Shown here piece after piece: positions 1 through 7,808 of a DNA stretch of 10,845 bases (position 1 is the first letter of the stretch; each line of letters opens with the position of its first letter). A program made the translations under genes and the position numbers. Origin of the DNA: Chromera velia (lineage: Eukaryota; Sar; Chromeraceae); assembly GCA_018398765.1 (NCBI GenBank), contig JAHBMJ010005087.1, forward strand, positions 62,729 to 73,573, written 5' to 3'. Below the pieces are notes generated by a model that was not told where the DNA came from, ran no database searches, and saw nothing but the letters and a program-made list of their open reading frames with translations.

Positions 1-120
1 GAAAGATTCGATGAGAACCGTTTGGCCGTCATGTGTAAGACAAGAAACTGTCTGAAAAGGTTGTGTCAAGAGTGCTTCGAAGCGCTTGATTTTTGTCCGT
101 ACTGCATGATGCAGAACTGA
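1..120 (+). CDS. C-terminal fragment of a cysteine-rich (zinc-finger-like) protein, cut by the window edge
   Basis: Frame 1 is open from the first base to a TGA at 118-120, giving 39 residues. The fragment has Cys pairs spaced like the second half of a RING-type or related zinc finger: a Cys-x4-Cys, then LCQEC and CPYC close to the C-terminus. The ending would suit an E3-ligase-like or transposon-encoded zinc-finger protein whose remainder lies to the left of the window. No start codon or splice site can be judged from so short a piece, and the frame could be a chance opening. The cysteine spacing is seen directly; the zinc-binding role is inference. Confidence 0.3.
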   Translation, partial: ERFDENRLAVMCKTRNCLKRLCQECFEALDFCPYCMMQN

Positions 121-590
121 CTGGTTTACGACAAGGGACCGGTTAGACGTAAGAGGCGATGCATTGATCATTTCCGGACGCACCTTTGACGTTACAGGGG
201 CTGTGGGAGCCCAAGCCTACAGATTGAATGAAAGGCTTGAGAGTGAGGAAAATGTAATTAATGTGAGGTTACTACCTCGTACGCCTGCAGGGTGGGGGAT
301 GCAGCTGAATTCCGTTATCCGTCAAGAGTTTAGGTGTTTTCGTGGAATGTAGGAATGGAGATCATGTGGGAGAGGTGGACCGACTGGCCCACTATGGAGC
401 AGTTCCATGAGTTAAGCAGAAATTACGTTGCCGAGGTCAACCTGGTAACAATTAATGAGGGAACCGATGCACAGGATCAGATGAGTGAAATCCTATCTGT
501 TTCTACGCGAGAGCACCCAGATGATAACCAAGAGGGACCTCGCGGAGCAGGTGCTCGCTCAGCGAACCAGGAGTGAAAATATAGCAGTGT
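121..590. other. Spacer with weak open frames, no recognisable gene
   Basis: The stretch has balanced base composition, unlike the AT-rich DNA that follows. It holds two overlapping plus-strand open frames of 62 and 80 codons (164-352 and 334-576) in different frames. Both lack a good ATG start (TTG and GTG only) and show no motif I recognise. They could be exon remnants of the gene ending at 120 or of an old element, but nothing in the sequence decides this. Confidence 0.3.
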
Positions 591-1244
591 TCAGTGATTG
601 GGGGTTGATTTTTATATAAAACAGACTCTTTAAATTGGAAGGTTTCTAACGAACGAAGGCGGTCGAGGAAACTCTTTGATTGGTTTGTTTTCTAGCTGTG
701 ATTGAAGCACACTGGTGGGATTTTTTTACAACAGTCCGGGCAGTAGGATAGAAGTGTAGAATCTACTGTGTGGGGTGTAATCGGGTGTAATAGTTGGTAT
801 GCTGAGTACGGTCCCTTCACGTTCTTAAAAAAGGTTATTTTTGAATTACTAGCAACTATCTCCATTTAGTACTGATAGAGATCGATTCAGTTTCAATAAA
901 AATTGTTTACAGATTGTAGACTGATTATTTTGCTGAAATTTGTTCAAAATATATTGATTATTTAACTTTAGGAAAATTTTGCAAAGTATTTGTCAAATGA
1001 ATTCTAAATTCGCTATATAAAAAAAAATTTAAGAGCTCTAAGATGTATCTAAAAGTTAACGACTAAAAAATTGATGCACTATAAATAGATGCTTAAAACT
1101 TACTACGTCAACCAAATTGAGGTGTTTAAGCGGTTTATTAATTAGAATAATTCATAATAATTAATTTGGAGTGTTTTAGGAATCAATTCGTTAGATTATT
1201 AAATTATTTATTGAAACAGCGAATTCAAATTCAGACTTTGTTTG
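591..1244. other. AT-rich non-coding spacer
   Basis: Strongly AT-rich, particularly after 830, with homopolymer A and T runs and repeated TAATTA-like words near 1135-1165. There is no open frame with coding character. It lies downstream of the minus-strand transposase and so should contain its 3' UTR and the element's end. I looked for a terminal inverted repeat matching the far side of the element (4710-5000) and did not find one by eye. Confidence 0.5.
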
Positions 1245-3593
1245 TTATTGGAGACGGATTCGCTTGGCTGAATGAGGGTTGTTGTCTGCACGGAGCAAAT
1301 CGATGTTCGAAAGAGGAATCAATCGGATGGAACGAAAACCGTCAGATGAGAATAACGGAGCCTCAGCGTTTGCACGCGCGACGGCTTTCCGTGTAGTTCG
1401 AAACGCAGCTCGTCGTGCCTTTTTTTGAGTACAGTTACACTGCGGAGCACGGTTCAGCGAGTCCAGATGATCAGCAATCAGTGTACGTGAGTTATGAGAT
1501 GATTCCTGGAAAAAGGGATGATGCGGGTAGCGAACAGCAGACGCTGCAGTCCAGAAAGCGGACCAGAATTCGCCTTCGTGGTTTCGTCTCCACGCAGCAC
1601 TAAGCAGAGGAACCATAATGCTATCGAACCTCCAGTCGGTGCGACGAGTCACTCCTTTGATGGCGAGGTTGTTGCCCTCGACCGTGTTCGAATGGGTTCC
1701 ATCTTTGTTCTTGAACTGCTTTTTGTGGTTGACCCAACGGTGCTCGCCGAACGAGTCCCCGACACCCTTAGCATGGTAACTCGACCAACCGTCGGTAATG
1801 AGAACGCTTGTCTTGTTCACATGACGGTTCAGAAACCATTTGATCACCTTTTTGCATCTGCAAAGAACCATGTATAGAACGTTGCACAAACGAGGTCTGG
1901 TTGCATTTAGTCAGCTCGTAATTCATTGTCTTCATTCATTCCTTCATTCATGCATGTATTCATTCATTCATTCATTCATTTGTTTATGCATACATTCATT
2001 GATTCTTCATTCATTATTGTGTATTATCGGAAGCGTTGATTGATTGATTCATTTATTTACGCACTTTTTATATTCAATCATTGATCATTTCATTCATTTC
2101 TTTATTCATTTATTCATTGATTGATTCATTCATTCATTCATTCATTCATTGATGCATTCAGGCCATCACTTGTTCTTCCATTCATTCATTCATTCATTGA
2201 TGCATTCAGGCTATCACTTATTCTTCTTTCAGTTCTTCATTCACAGTTTATGTAACGTTTCAACACTGATCGGATTAGTAATTCATTCATTCATTTATTC
2301 ATTTATCCACTCAGTCATTTGTATCATTGACGGACCTGCACCGGACGGGCTCTGCAATGAAACGTTTGGTTTTCCGAGAAACGGCTACAAGAATCCAGAC
2401 GCCTGCTACTGGATGTCCTTTGCCGTACTTGCACTTTCCCGCTTTGGTCTTATCCACTTCGACCTCATCATCACTTCCTCCTAAGAGACCTTCACCGAAG
2501 GACGGTTTCCACCCGTTCAGCAACATGTCCTCTGCCATGACCTGCAACCAAAGAGCCTTTACATACAGATGTAAAAGACGGTAGCTTGTCGTGGCCTTAG
2601 AGATAGACGGTCAGACAAACCGACAGACCGACAGACGCCGACAGACGGACAGTCTGACAGACAGAGACGCAAACGGACAGACTGATGGACAGCCAGATAC
2701 AAACATACAGAGCCAAACAGCAATACACAGCTCGAAGACCACACACACTGACCAGTTCGACAAAACGAAGATAGTCTGCAATCGTATGGCAGCTGTGACC
2801 GGTGGCGTTCTGCATCGCCGCCGAAGTCGATCGGTTGAGTGCGTGGTATACCAAACGGATGATGTCGGACAGCTTTAGATGTTGGCCTGCAACTCCATGA
2901 GATAGAAACCCGCCCGCTCTCTCTGAAAAACAACGTCTACCGTTCCAGAGCTGAGTGCATCCTGTTGCCTGGCACCTCCAGTACAAAATGTTGTTCTTCC
3001 TGCATGGCACACGATCAACCGACGTCTTCGCTTGTGCACAGACAGGTAGACAGACAGATAGACGGACAAACAGACAGACAGACACACAGACAGACACACA
3101 GACAGACGGGCAAGCAAACCAGCCAAGAGATAAGCAGAAACAAACAACGAGGCAAATAAATAGGATCAGGATAGATAGAGAGACAGACAGACAGACAGAC
3201 AGACAGTCAGTCAGGCAGATACACAGACAAACAGACAGGCACACACACAGATACACAGACGACTAACTGACGTCTCCGTTCTTTTTATTAAGGCGGCTGC
3301 TTTGGTGCCTGAAGTTATTTTGGGATTGCAGGAAACTTTCTGTCCATAGTGGAGGCCGACGGAGAAACAGTCAGACAGACAGACGGACAGGCAGATAGAC
3401 AGCCAAACAGACAGACAGACACACTGGGACACGCAGACAGACAAACGGAAAAGCCAGACAAACCGAGAGGCGAACACACACACAGACGGAACAGGCACAC
3501 AGACATAAAATCATACAGACAGACACAGACAGAAAAACAGACAGAAACAGACAGGCAGACAGAGAGACAGACAGACAGATAGACAGACAGATT

Positions 3594-3640
<47 letters not shown>

Positions 3641-3676
3641 TAACAGACAGACCCCAAGACAGACACACAGACGGAC

Positions 3677-3710
<34 letters not shown>

Positions 3711-4707
3711 GCACACAGACGGAGAGACAGACGGACAGCCAGCCAGACAGACAGACAAGCAGGCACACAGATATATACACAAACAACCGACGTCTCCGTT
3801 TTTTTAATTAATGCTGCTGCTTTGGTACCTGAATTTATTTTGGGATTCGAAACTTTCTGTCCATAGTGGAGGCCGTACAGACAGACAGTCAGTCAGACAG
3901 ACGGACAGACAGGCAGATAGACAGACAATCAGACAGACAGAAACACTCAGACAGACAGACAGACAGACAGACAGATAGACAGACACACAGGCAGACAGAC
4001 AGACGGGCACGCAGACAGACAGAACAGACACATAGACATAAAATCATACAGACAGAAACAGACACAGGAACAGACAGGAACAGATACACAGCAGACAGAC
4101 AGATTGACAGACACACAGACAGACAGACAAACAGACGGAGACGGCACATATACAGACAGGAACAGAGACACGCCAACCAGACATCAAGAGACGGCACAAC
4201 TCTTTCCACAACGACACACAATGCACGAACGTCTCCGTTTTTTTTTTCTTAATGCTGCTGCTTTGTTATCTGAATGTATTGTGGGAGTGGAATAAACCTT
4301 TGTCCATAGTGGAGGCCGAATTTAATTCGCGAACAGTGGAAACAGTTGACTGTACCGTTGAGACGGAAGCTGGTGCGCGACGGGAACCGTAATCAGAGAC
4401 GGGAAGTGAAATTGAGCTGCCTGTTACTGAACTGATTGGAAACGAACAAAGAAACGACAGACCTGAACCATGACAGCCGGTGTCCGCATCCAGGACAGAC
4501 CGGACGAGTCCCGTCTCCTCCGATCAGAAGGTTCTTTTCTGCTGCAAACGTTCGTGCGGATTCCTCAGACCCGCAAATAGCAGATATTTCTTTCTCCAAA
4601 GGTAATGAACCAGTTGGTTGACGTGAACGCTTTGAGCCGTTAAGGGAGACGGAGACGGTTTGACGAGGTTGGCATCTGAGTCGAAGACAAAACGTGAATG
4701 AGGTCAA
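1245..4707 (-). CDS. Merlin-type (IS1595/ISXO2-like) DDE transposase, four exons
   Basis: Exons on the minus strand are 4707-4463, 2999-2753, 2541-2336 and 1857-1245. Donors are GTCTGT, GTCAGT and GTCCGT; all acceptors end GCAG. Phases 2, 0 and 2 agree and the spliced frame has no stop (about 436 residues). Features in this model: an N-terminal helical segment followed by CPGC (residues 71-74) and a second Cys pair (91 and 96) forming a zinc ribbon; an LKLSDIIRLVYHAL-type segment in exon 2; first catalytic Asp in VEVDKTK (194); second in TDGWSSY (255); catalytic Glu in HSNTVEG (293); a basic C-terminal tail that may carry a nuclear localisation signal. This order is that of Merlin/IS1016 transposases, which cut and paste DNA between short inverted repeats. 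Exon 1 has no in-frame ATG. A 30-bp upstream exon starting at ATG 4863 with a GTCGGT donor at 4833 could supply one, but this is weak. The gene looks intact, not decayed. Confidence 0.85.
1858..2335 (-). other. Transposase intron 3 (478 bp, phase 2)
   Basis: The donor TGCAG|GTCCGT follows EPVRC and the acceptor TTCTTTGCAG|A precedes TGC AAA AAG. The rebuilt codon AGA joins EPVRC to CKKVIKWFL, matching the family's usual linker between the first and second catalytic Asp. The intron is filled by an AATG-type (CATT on plus) microsatellite. Confidence 0.85.
1921..2319. repeat. (CATT)n tetranucleotide microsatellite with interruptions
   Basis: Long runs of CATT with variants CATTGATT and CATTTATT, lying inside transposase intron 3. 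It includes a 48-bp direct duplication that begins GATGCATTCAGG at 2151 and again at 2199. Open frames across it, rich in His, Ser, Phe and Ile, are repeat artefacts. Confidence 0.9.
2542..2752 (-). other. Transposase intron 2 (211 bp, phase 0)
   Basis: The donor CTG|GTCAGT follows RFVEL and the acceptor GGTTGCAG|GTC precedes VMAEDML. The join is in frame and links the helical N-terminal part to the first catalytic Asp. The middle is CTGT-rich on the coding strand. Confidence 0.8.
2609..2693. repeat. CAGA-rich microsatellite in transposase intron 2
   Basis: Degenerate (CAGA)n on the plus strand with CGGA and CAGT variants; on the gene's coding strand it reads CTGT. It lies wholly inside the 211-bp intron. 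Confidence 0.8.
3042..3248. repeat. CAGA-rich microsatellite array 1 (intron 1)
   Basis: Tandem CAGA with CACA, GGCA and AACA variants. It ends just before the first 90-bp unit. Part of the transposase intron 1 repeat block. Confidence 0.85.
3269..3358. repeat. 90-bp interspersed unit, copy 1
   Basis: The unit starts GACGTCTCCGTT and ends GTCCATAGTGGAGGCCG. It recurs at 3789 and 4229. On the minus strand this copy reads as an open frame containing GLHYGQKVSCNPK. Function unknown. Confidence 0.85.
3362..3770. repeat. CAGA-rich microsatellite array 2 (intron 1)
   Basis: Follows copy 1 of the 90-bp unit. It contains a landmark non-CAGA word, AGACATAAAATCATACAGAC, at 3501, which recurs in the next array at 4034. 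That shows the arrays were duplicated along with the units. Confidence 0.9.
3789..3875. repeat. 90-bp interspersed unit, copy 2 (87 bp)
   Basis: Same start and end words as copy 1. It is three bases shorter, losing one codon-sized piece (the TGC of the minus-strand frame), and most other differences are single substitutions. Confidence 0.85.
3877..4140. repeat. CAGA-rich microsatellite array 3 (intron 1)
   Basis: Follows copy 2 and shares the AGACATAAAATCATACAGAC landmark (4034) with the preceding array at nearly the same offset from its unit. Confidence 0.9.
4229..4318. repeat. 90-bp interspersed unit, copy 3
   Basis: Starts ACGTCTCCGTTTTT and ends GTCCATAGTGGAGGCCG like the others, but is more diverged inside (GTGGGAGTGGAATAAACC in place of the usual centre) and has a longer T run. 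Its minus-strand frame is broken. Confidence 0.8.
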
Positions 4708-5009
4708 CTGAAGCGAGACAGATGTGGAGAGACTGTCGATAACGTGTGCCGTCTCGTAGGTTGTTTGTCTCGGTGAACGTACTAGCTGAATTCTGGTATT
4801 GGCTGAATTCTGGTAAGGTTACAAGTCACCGACAGAAAGAGGAAGGTCAGACAGTAAATCCATAAACAAATGCATGCAATTTTCAAAATACGTTTGTGCG
4901 TGCGTGGGGTGGTTTGTGTAAGAGCCCCACAAACGAGCTAGCAACCATACTGCTCTTCAGCCGGGGATTGTTTGGTAAGTGCCCCCCGCGCTTCGCTTTC
5001 CGGGGCCAC
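4708..5009. other. Intergenic region between divergent transposase and dioxygenase-like genes
   Basis: Contains a direct repeat of GCTGAATTCTGGTA (4786-4799 and 4803-4816) just upstream of transposase exon 1, a possible short first exon of the transposase (4863-4834, minus), and a strong donor-like word GGTAAGT with GT at 4975. The last could be the 5' splice site of an untranslated leader of the plus-strand gene, with acceptors such as CACACAAG at 5310. The promoters of both genes should lie here; no clear core element is seen. Confidence 0.3.
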
Positions 5010-5074
5010 ATGCATCCATGCATGCATGATGCATGCATGCATGCAGCATGCATGCACACATATATATATTGCAT
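5010..5074. repeat. (ATGC)n palindromic microsatellite followed by (AT)n
   Basis: Runs of ATGC/GCATGC over about 45 bases, then CACATATATATATT. The ATGC repeat is self-complementary, so it can form hairpins or cruciforms. It lies in the presumed 5' leader or upstream region of the dioxygenase-like gene. Confidence 0.85.
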
Positions 5075-5337
5075 CGAATTGCATGCTTCATCAGACTGCA
5101 TTCAGTGCATTGATTCTGCAATGCATGATGGTCATGCAACTGATCGACTCAATTGAGAGGACCTTCCGACATAAATTTCACGCAGTAACACGATCAAAAA
5201 CACTGCCGATCCACTCATTGATCCTTCCGTCTTCGTTACACAGATTATATAGAATTGTCCTGCTTTCCGATCTAAAGCAGTCACCCGCTTTGCATTTGTT
5301 TGCACACAAGAGGCTCTTTTCCACCTTGCTCCAAAAG

Positions 5338-7312
5338 ATGTCACACTCCCTCATCTTTTCACTGCTCTTTGCAATTTCTCTCTTCTCGCCAGGGGCCTCG
5401 GGTGCCTGGTTGAAGGAAGGAGGGGCCCACGAGGAGGAGCCCGCCACGTTCCTGCAGCAACGCCGTTCCTTCACTCACAGCATGGGGTCAAGAAATCCGC
5501 ACCACATGTTCAACGCAGTGAGTAACAAGACGGAGGGTTTTTCGACCCAGCCGCGAACTATTGACCTGAGGGTCAACGTCATCGACCGACCGCAAACGAA
5601 CAAGGGGGAGGTCAAGTTGAGTCATGAGGGCAAGGTCGACGAATACGGCTTCTCGTTCTTCTTCACCGGCAACAAAGACAACTACGAAGCCGCCCTCGGC
5701 GACACCTACACCAAGTTCATCGACGCAAAAACATATGAGGATTTCGCAGACGCGAGAACATGGGTAAATGAAAACCTCTTCCCCTCGTCGCAGAGGTGAT
5801 CACGACCAAACTCGGCCTTGCCGGAGCGCACTTGATCGGCTCTTCCTTCTGGAACGACAACGTCGAAGCTCTCTTCGACATCGGCAAGATCCCTTACAGT
5901 TCATCATACGAGACCCTCTCTATCAGAAACAAATACCGAATTGGAGCAGCGACGGTCTTCCGCAACGTCAACGACAAAAGCTGCTACTCCTACGCTTGCA
6001 CCGACGATAGTCTGGAGAAGATTGACCATCCAGCTCGAACCATGTGCCCAGATACTGGCTGCACTGACGCAGTCTGCTGCAAGGCCCCATCGACAGGCAA
6101 CTCCCTCTCCTGTCTGATCTGCGGATGTGGGGGGGGTCAGGTAGAGGATTCTCCTGACGAGGACAACCTCAACCAGAGGCCAAGAGCTGCAACATCGATG
6201 GAGTGAAGGGCGCCAAACAATCGTTCCCCGCCCTCCATCTAGACCACTTCCACTCCAAAACACTAGAGGTGGACCTCCAAACCCTCGGGATCTGGGATCA
6301 TAACACGCAAAAACTGTTGGATGCCCCGGTCTGCTTCAAGGAGGGCAGCGAGAAGACACCAAAATACGAGGTTGGTCTGAATGTCCGTCCGTCCGTCCGT
6401 CCGTCCGTCCGTCCGTTTGTCCGTTTGTCTGTTGTCCGTCCATCTTGTGTGTCAATTTTTCCTAGGGCTATGTATCTCCGCATACCTGTATGTCTAGTAC
6501 TCTTCGTCAGGCAGTGAGTCTGTCTGCGTTGACAGAGGAACAGCGCTGCAGAGAATCGATGCATGCAAGAGAGAAGACAAAATAAATGGATCGAGATGTG
6601 CTTTCCCTCCCTCCCTGAGTGATCCTCTTTTTTCTGCTCTGTGTGTTTGTCTGTCTGTTTTTAGATGCACGGCCTCTTCAACGCTTGGATTGTCCTTTCG
6701 GACGAATTGTGCGGGAAGCCCCTTGCCGTGCTCGACAAGAAGAAGGCCGACTGGACAAAGCTCACTGACATCCAACAATACGATATGTTCCACAAGAAGA
6801 GCGCGGACATGGTTTCCATCTCTCCCATGAACAAGGGCGACTTCATCTTCTTCGAGACTCTCAAAGTCATGCACGGAGCCCTGCCTGTTGTCGACGACGA
6901 CGCCAACCGATGTCCCACAAAGTGCCGAAACTCCGTCGAGTTTCGCTTCGTCACCGTCAAGGAGAGAGACCTGCCCGACGAGTCCGATCAGCAGAACGAC
7001 GACGAGCCTGAGATCACCCCAGGGGACCGCAACGGTGGAAGCAAGAAGAGTCAGCAAGGTGTCATTGAAGAGGAGTCAGAGCAGAATACCGTGCCGGTCG
7101 TGAAGCCAAAAACCGACGTGATTGAGGATGAGACGGATGACTTGACGTCGGAAGAGAACACGGGTGTGCAGAAAAAGCAGACCGAACTTGTGAACGACAC
7201 CCCGACAGACCCAAGTGTCGAGTTTGTTCAGGTCAACAGGCTGCCCCGCGCACATGCACACATAGTTGGAAAGACACAGAAGAAGACGCTTGAAGCAAAA
7301 GAGATTGCTTGA
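5338..7312 (+). CDS. Secreted or endomembrane 2-oxoglutarate/Fe(II) dioxygenase-like protein, multi-exon
   Basis: The ATG at 5338 is chosen because it opens a signal peptide (about 22 residues: MSHSL, hydrophobic core IFSLLFAISLF, then ASGA before the likely cut); the frame open upstream to 4972 has no coding character. Further parts: a helical region ending ...DARTW (5763); a segment with AGAHLIGSSFW; a cysteine-rich stretch (about 5980-6130, ten Cys); the LHLDHF motif giving H-x-D (codons at 6236 and 6242); after a clear 294-bp intron, LFNAWIVLSD and PLAVLD; a distal His in VMHGA (6872); and Arg in RNSVEFRF. H-x-D...H...R is the iron and 2-oxoglutarate set of the double-stranded beta-helix dioxygenases (PhyH or CmcJ/NvfI-like). 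The C-terminus from about 6975 is acidic and probably disordered. Between 5763 and 5796, and between 6140 and 6179, the frame changes, so either tiny introns or 1-bp deletions are needed. Length is about 536 or 560 residues depending on the model. Substrate unknown. Confidence 0.65.
5764..5795 (+). other. Frame break 1: candidate 32-bp intron or 1-bp deletion
   Basis: GTAAAT...CAGAG would be a phase-0 intron of only 32 bp. Alternatively one missing C in the CCCC run at 5781-5784 would fuse NENLFP directly to LVAEVITTKLG with no intron. The second reading gives a smoother helix and keeps C-ending codons. Confidence 0.5.
6141..6178 (+). other. Frame break 2: candidate 38-bp intron or 1-bp deletion
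   Basis: GTAGAG...CAGAG would be a phase-0 intron of 38 bp between CGCGGGQ and AKSCNIDG. Alternatively one missing base around CAGAGG (6174-6179) joins DNLNQ to EAKSCNIDG. A run of eight G lies just upstream at 6129-6136. Confidence 0.45.
6371..6664 (+). other. Dioxygenase-like gene intron (294 bp, phase 0)
   Basis: The donor GAG|GTTGGT follows KTPKYE and the acceptor CTGTTTTTAG precedes ATG CAC GGC. It contains in-frame stops if read through, and it holds TCCG and TCTG repeats. The join restores a family-like segment. Confidence 0.8.
6383..6440. repeat. (GTCC)n microsatellite in intron
   Basis: About eight GTCC units followed by GTTT/GTCC variants. It starts a dozen bases inside the intron and is pyrimidine-rich on the coding strand. 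Confidence 0.85.
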
Positions 7313-7435
7313 GTTTGCAGCACCAAAAGTCAGCTTTAACAGAAGGAAGAAAAAGTTGCAATTAAGATTTTGTGCGACCAATCGAGGAAGCGAGCAAGGG
7401 AATTAATCGCGCAGCGAAAGGAGGAAATCAGATCT

Positions 7436-7567
7436 GAAGGAAGGAAGGAAGGAAGGAAGGGAGGAAGGAAGGAAGGAAGGAAGGAAAGAAGGAAGGAAGG
7501 TTAGAAGGAAGGAAGGAAGGAAGGAAGGAAGGGAGGAAGGAAGGAAGGAAGGAAGGAAGGAAGGAAA
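7436..7567. repeat. (GGAA)n microsatellite
   Basis: About 130 bases of nearly pure GGAA on the plus strand with a few GGGA, GAAA and TTA interruptions. It lies between the dioxygenase-like gene and the transposase-associated remnant. Serine, proline and phenylalanine-rich frames across it on the minus strand are artefacts. Confidence 0.95.
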
Positions 7568-7808
7568 AGAGTACCTTAATTGAAGAATGCTGCTGCTGGG
7601 TGGATCAACAGTTGGAGAGTTAATCGCTCCACACGTATGCATGCATGTACATTCAAAGAAAAAACATATAAATGGAATGCACCTGTGCCCTGTTTGTCCT
7701 TTCCCCATTTCCTGCATTTCTTCCGGGCCCAACGAGCAAAAAAGGAAAGGAAAACAAACAGACTCCAAGCCAGGGTTTTCTAGAAAGAAGACCTTCCAGA
7801 AGGATGAA

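Larger units (their letters stand above)
3000..4462 (-). other. Transposase intron 1 (1463 bp, phase 2)
   Basis: The donor is AG|GTCTGT after the codons for LSWF, and the acceptor is CCATGCAG|G before KNNILYW. Joining them rebuilds the codon AGG and restores the zinc ribbon. The intron is mostly CTGT-rich on the coding strand and holds three copies of a 90-bp unit. Confidence 0.8.

Noticed and set aside
1840-2484. Open frames rich in His, Ser, Phe and Ile (plus strand)
   Set aside because: Translation of the CATT array inside a minus-strand intron, with no motif.
3042-4140. Could the spaced 90-bp units and repeats be a CRISPR array?
   Set aside because: Units are about 90 bp with 350-430 bp of microsatellite between them, the host is eukaryotic and there are no cas genes.
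2559-4252. Many open frames of Cys/Val/Leu/Ser or Thr/Asp/Arg/Gln repeats on both strands
   Set aside because: They are translations of the CTGT/CAGA microsatellite; period-4 repeats stay open in several frames and the composition is purely that of the repeat.
4910-4940. Hairpin GTTTGTG...CACAAAC
   Set aside because: Only a 7-bp stem, likely by chance, with no associated element.
600-5000. Terminal inverted repeats and target-site duplication of the Merlin element
   Set aside because: I compared 600-1240 with the reverse complement of 4710-5000 by eye and found no convincing pair; element ends remain undefined.
4972-5337. N-terminal extension of the dioxygenase-like frame
   Set aside because: It crosses the ATGC repeat, has no coding character, and the ATG at 5338 begins a good signal peptide.
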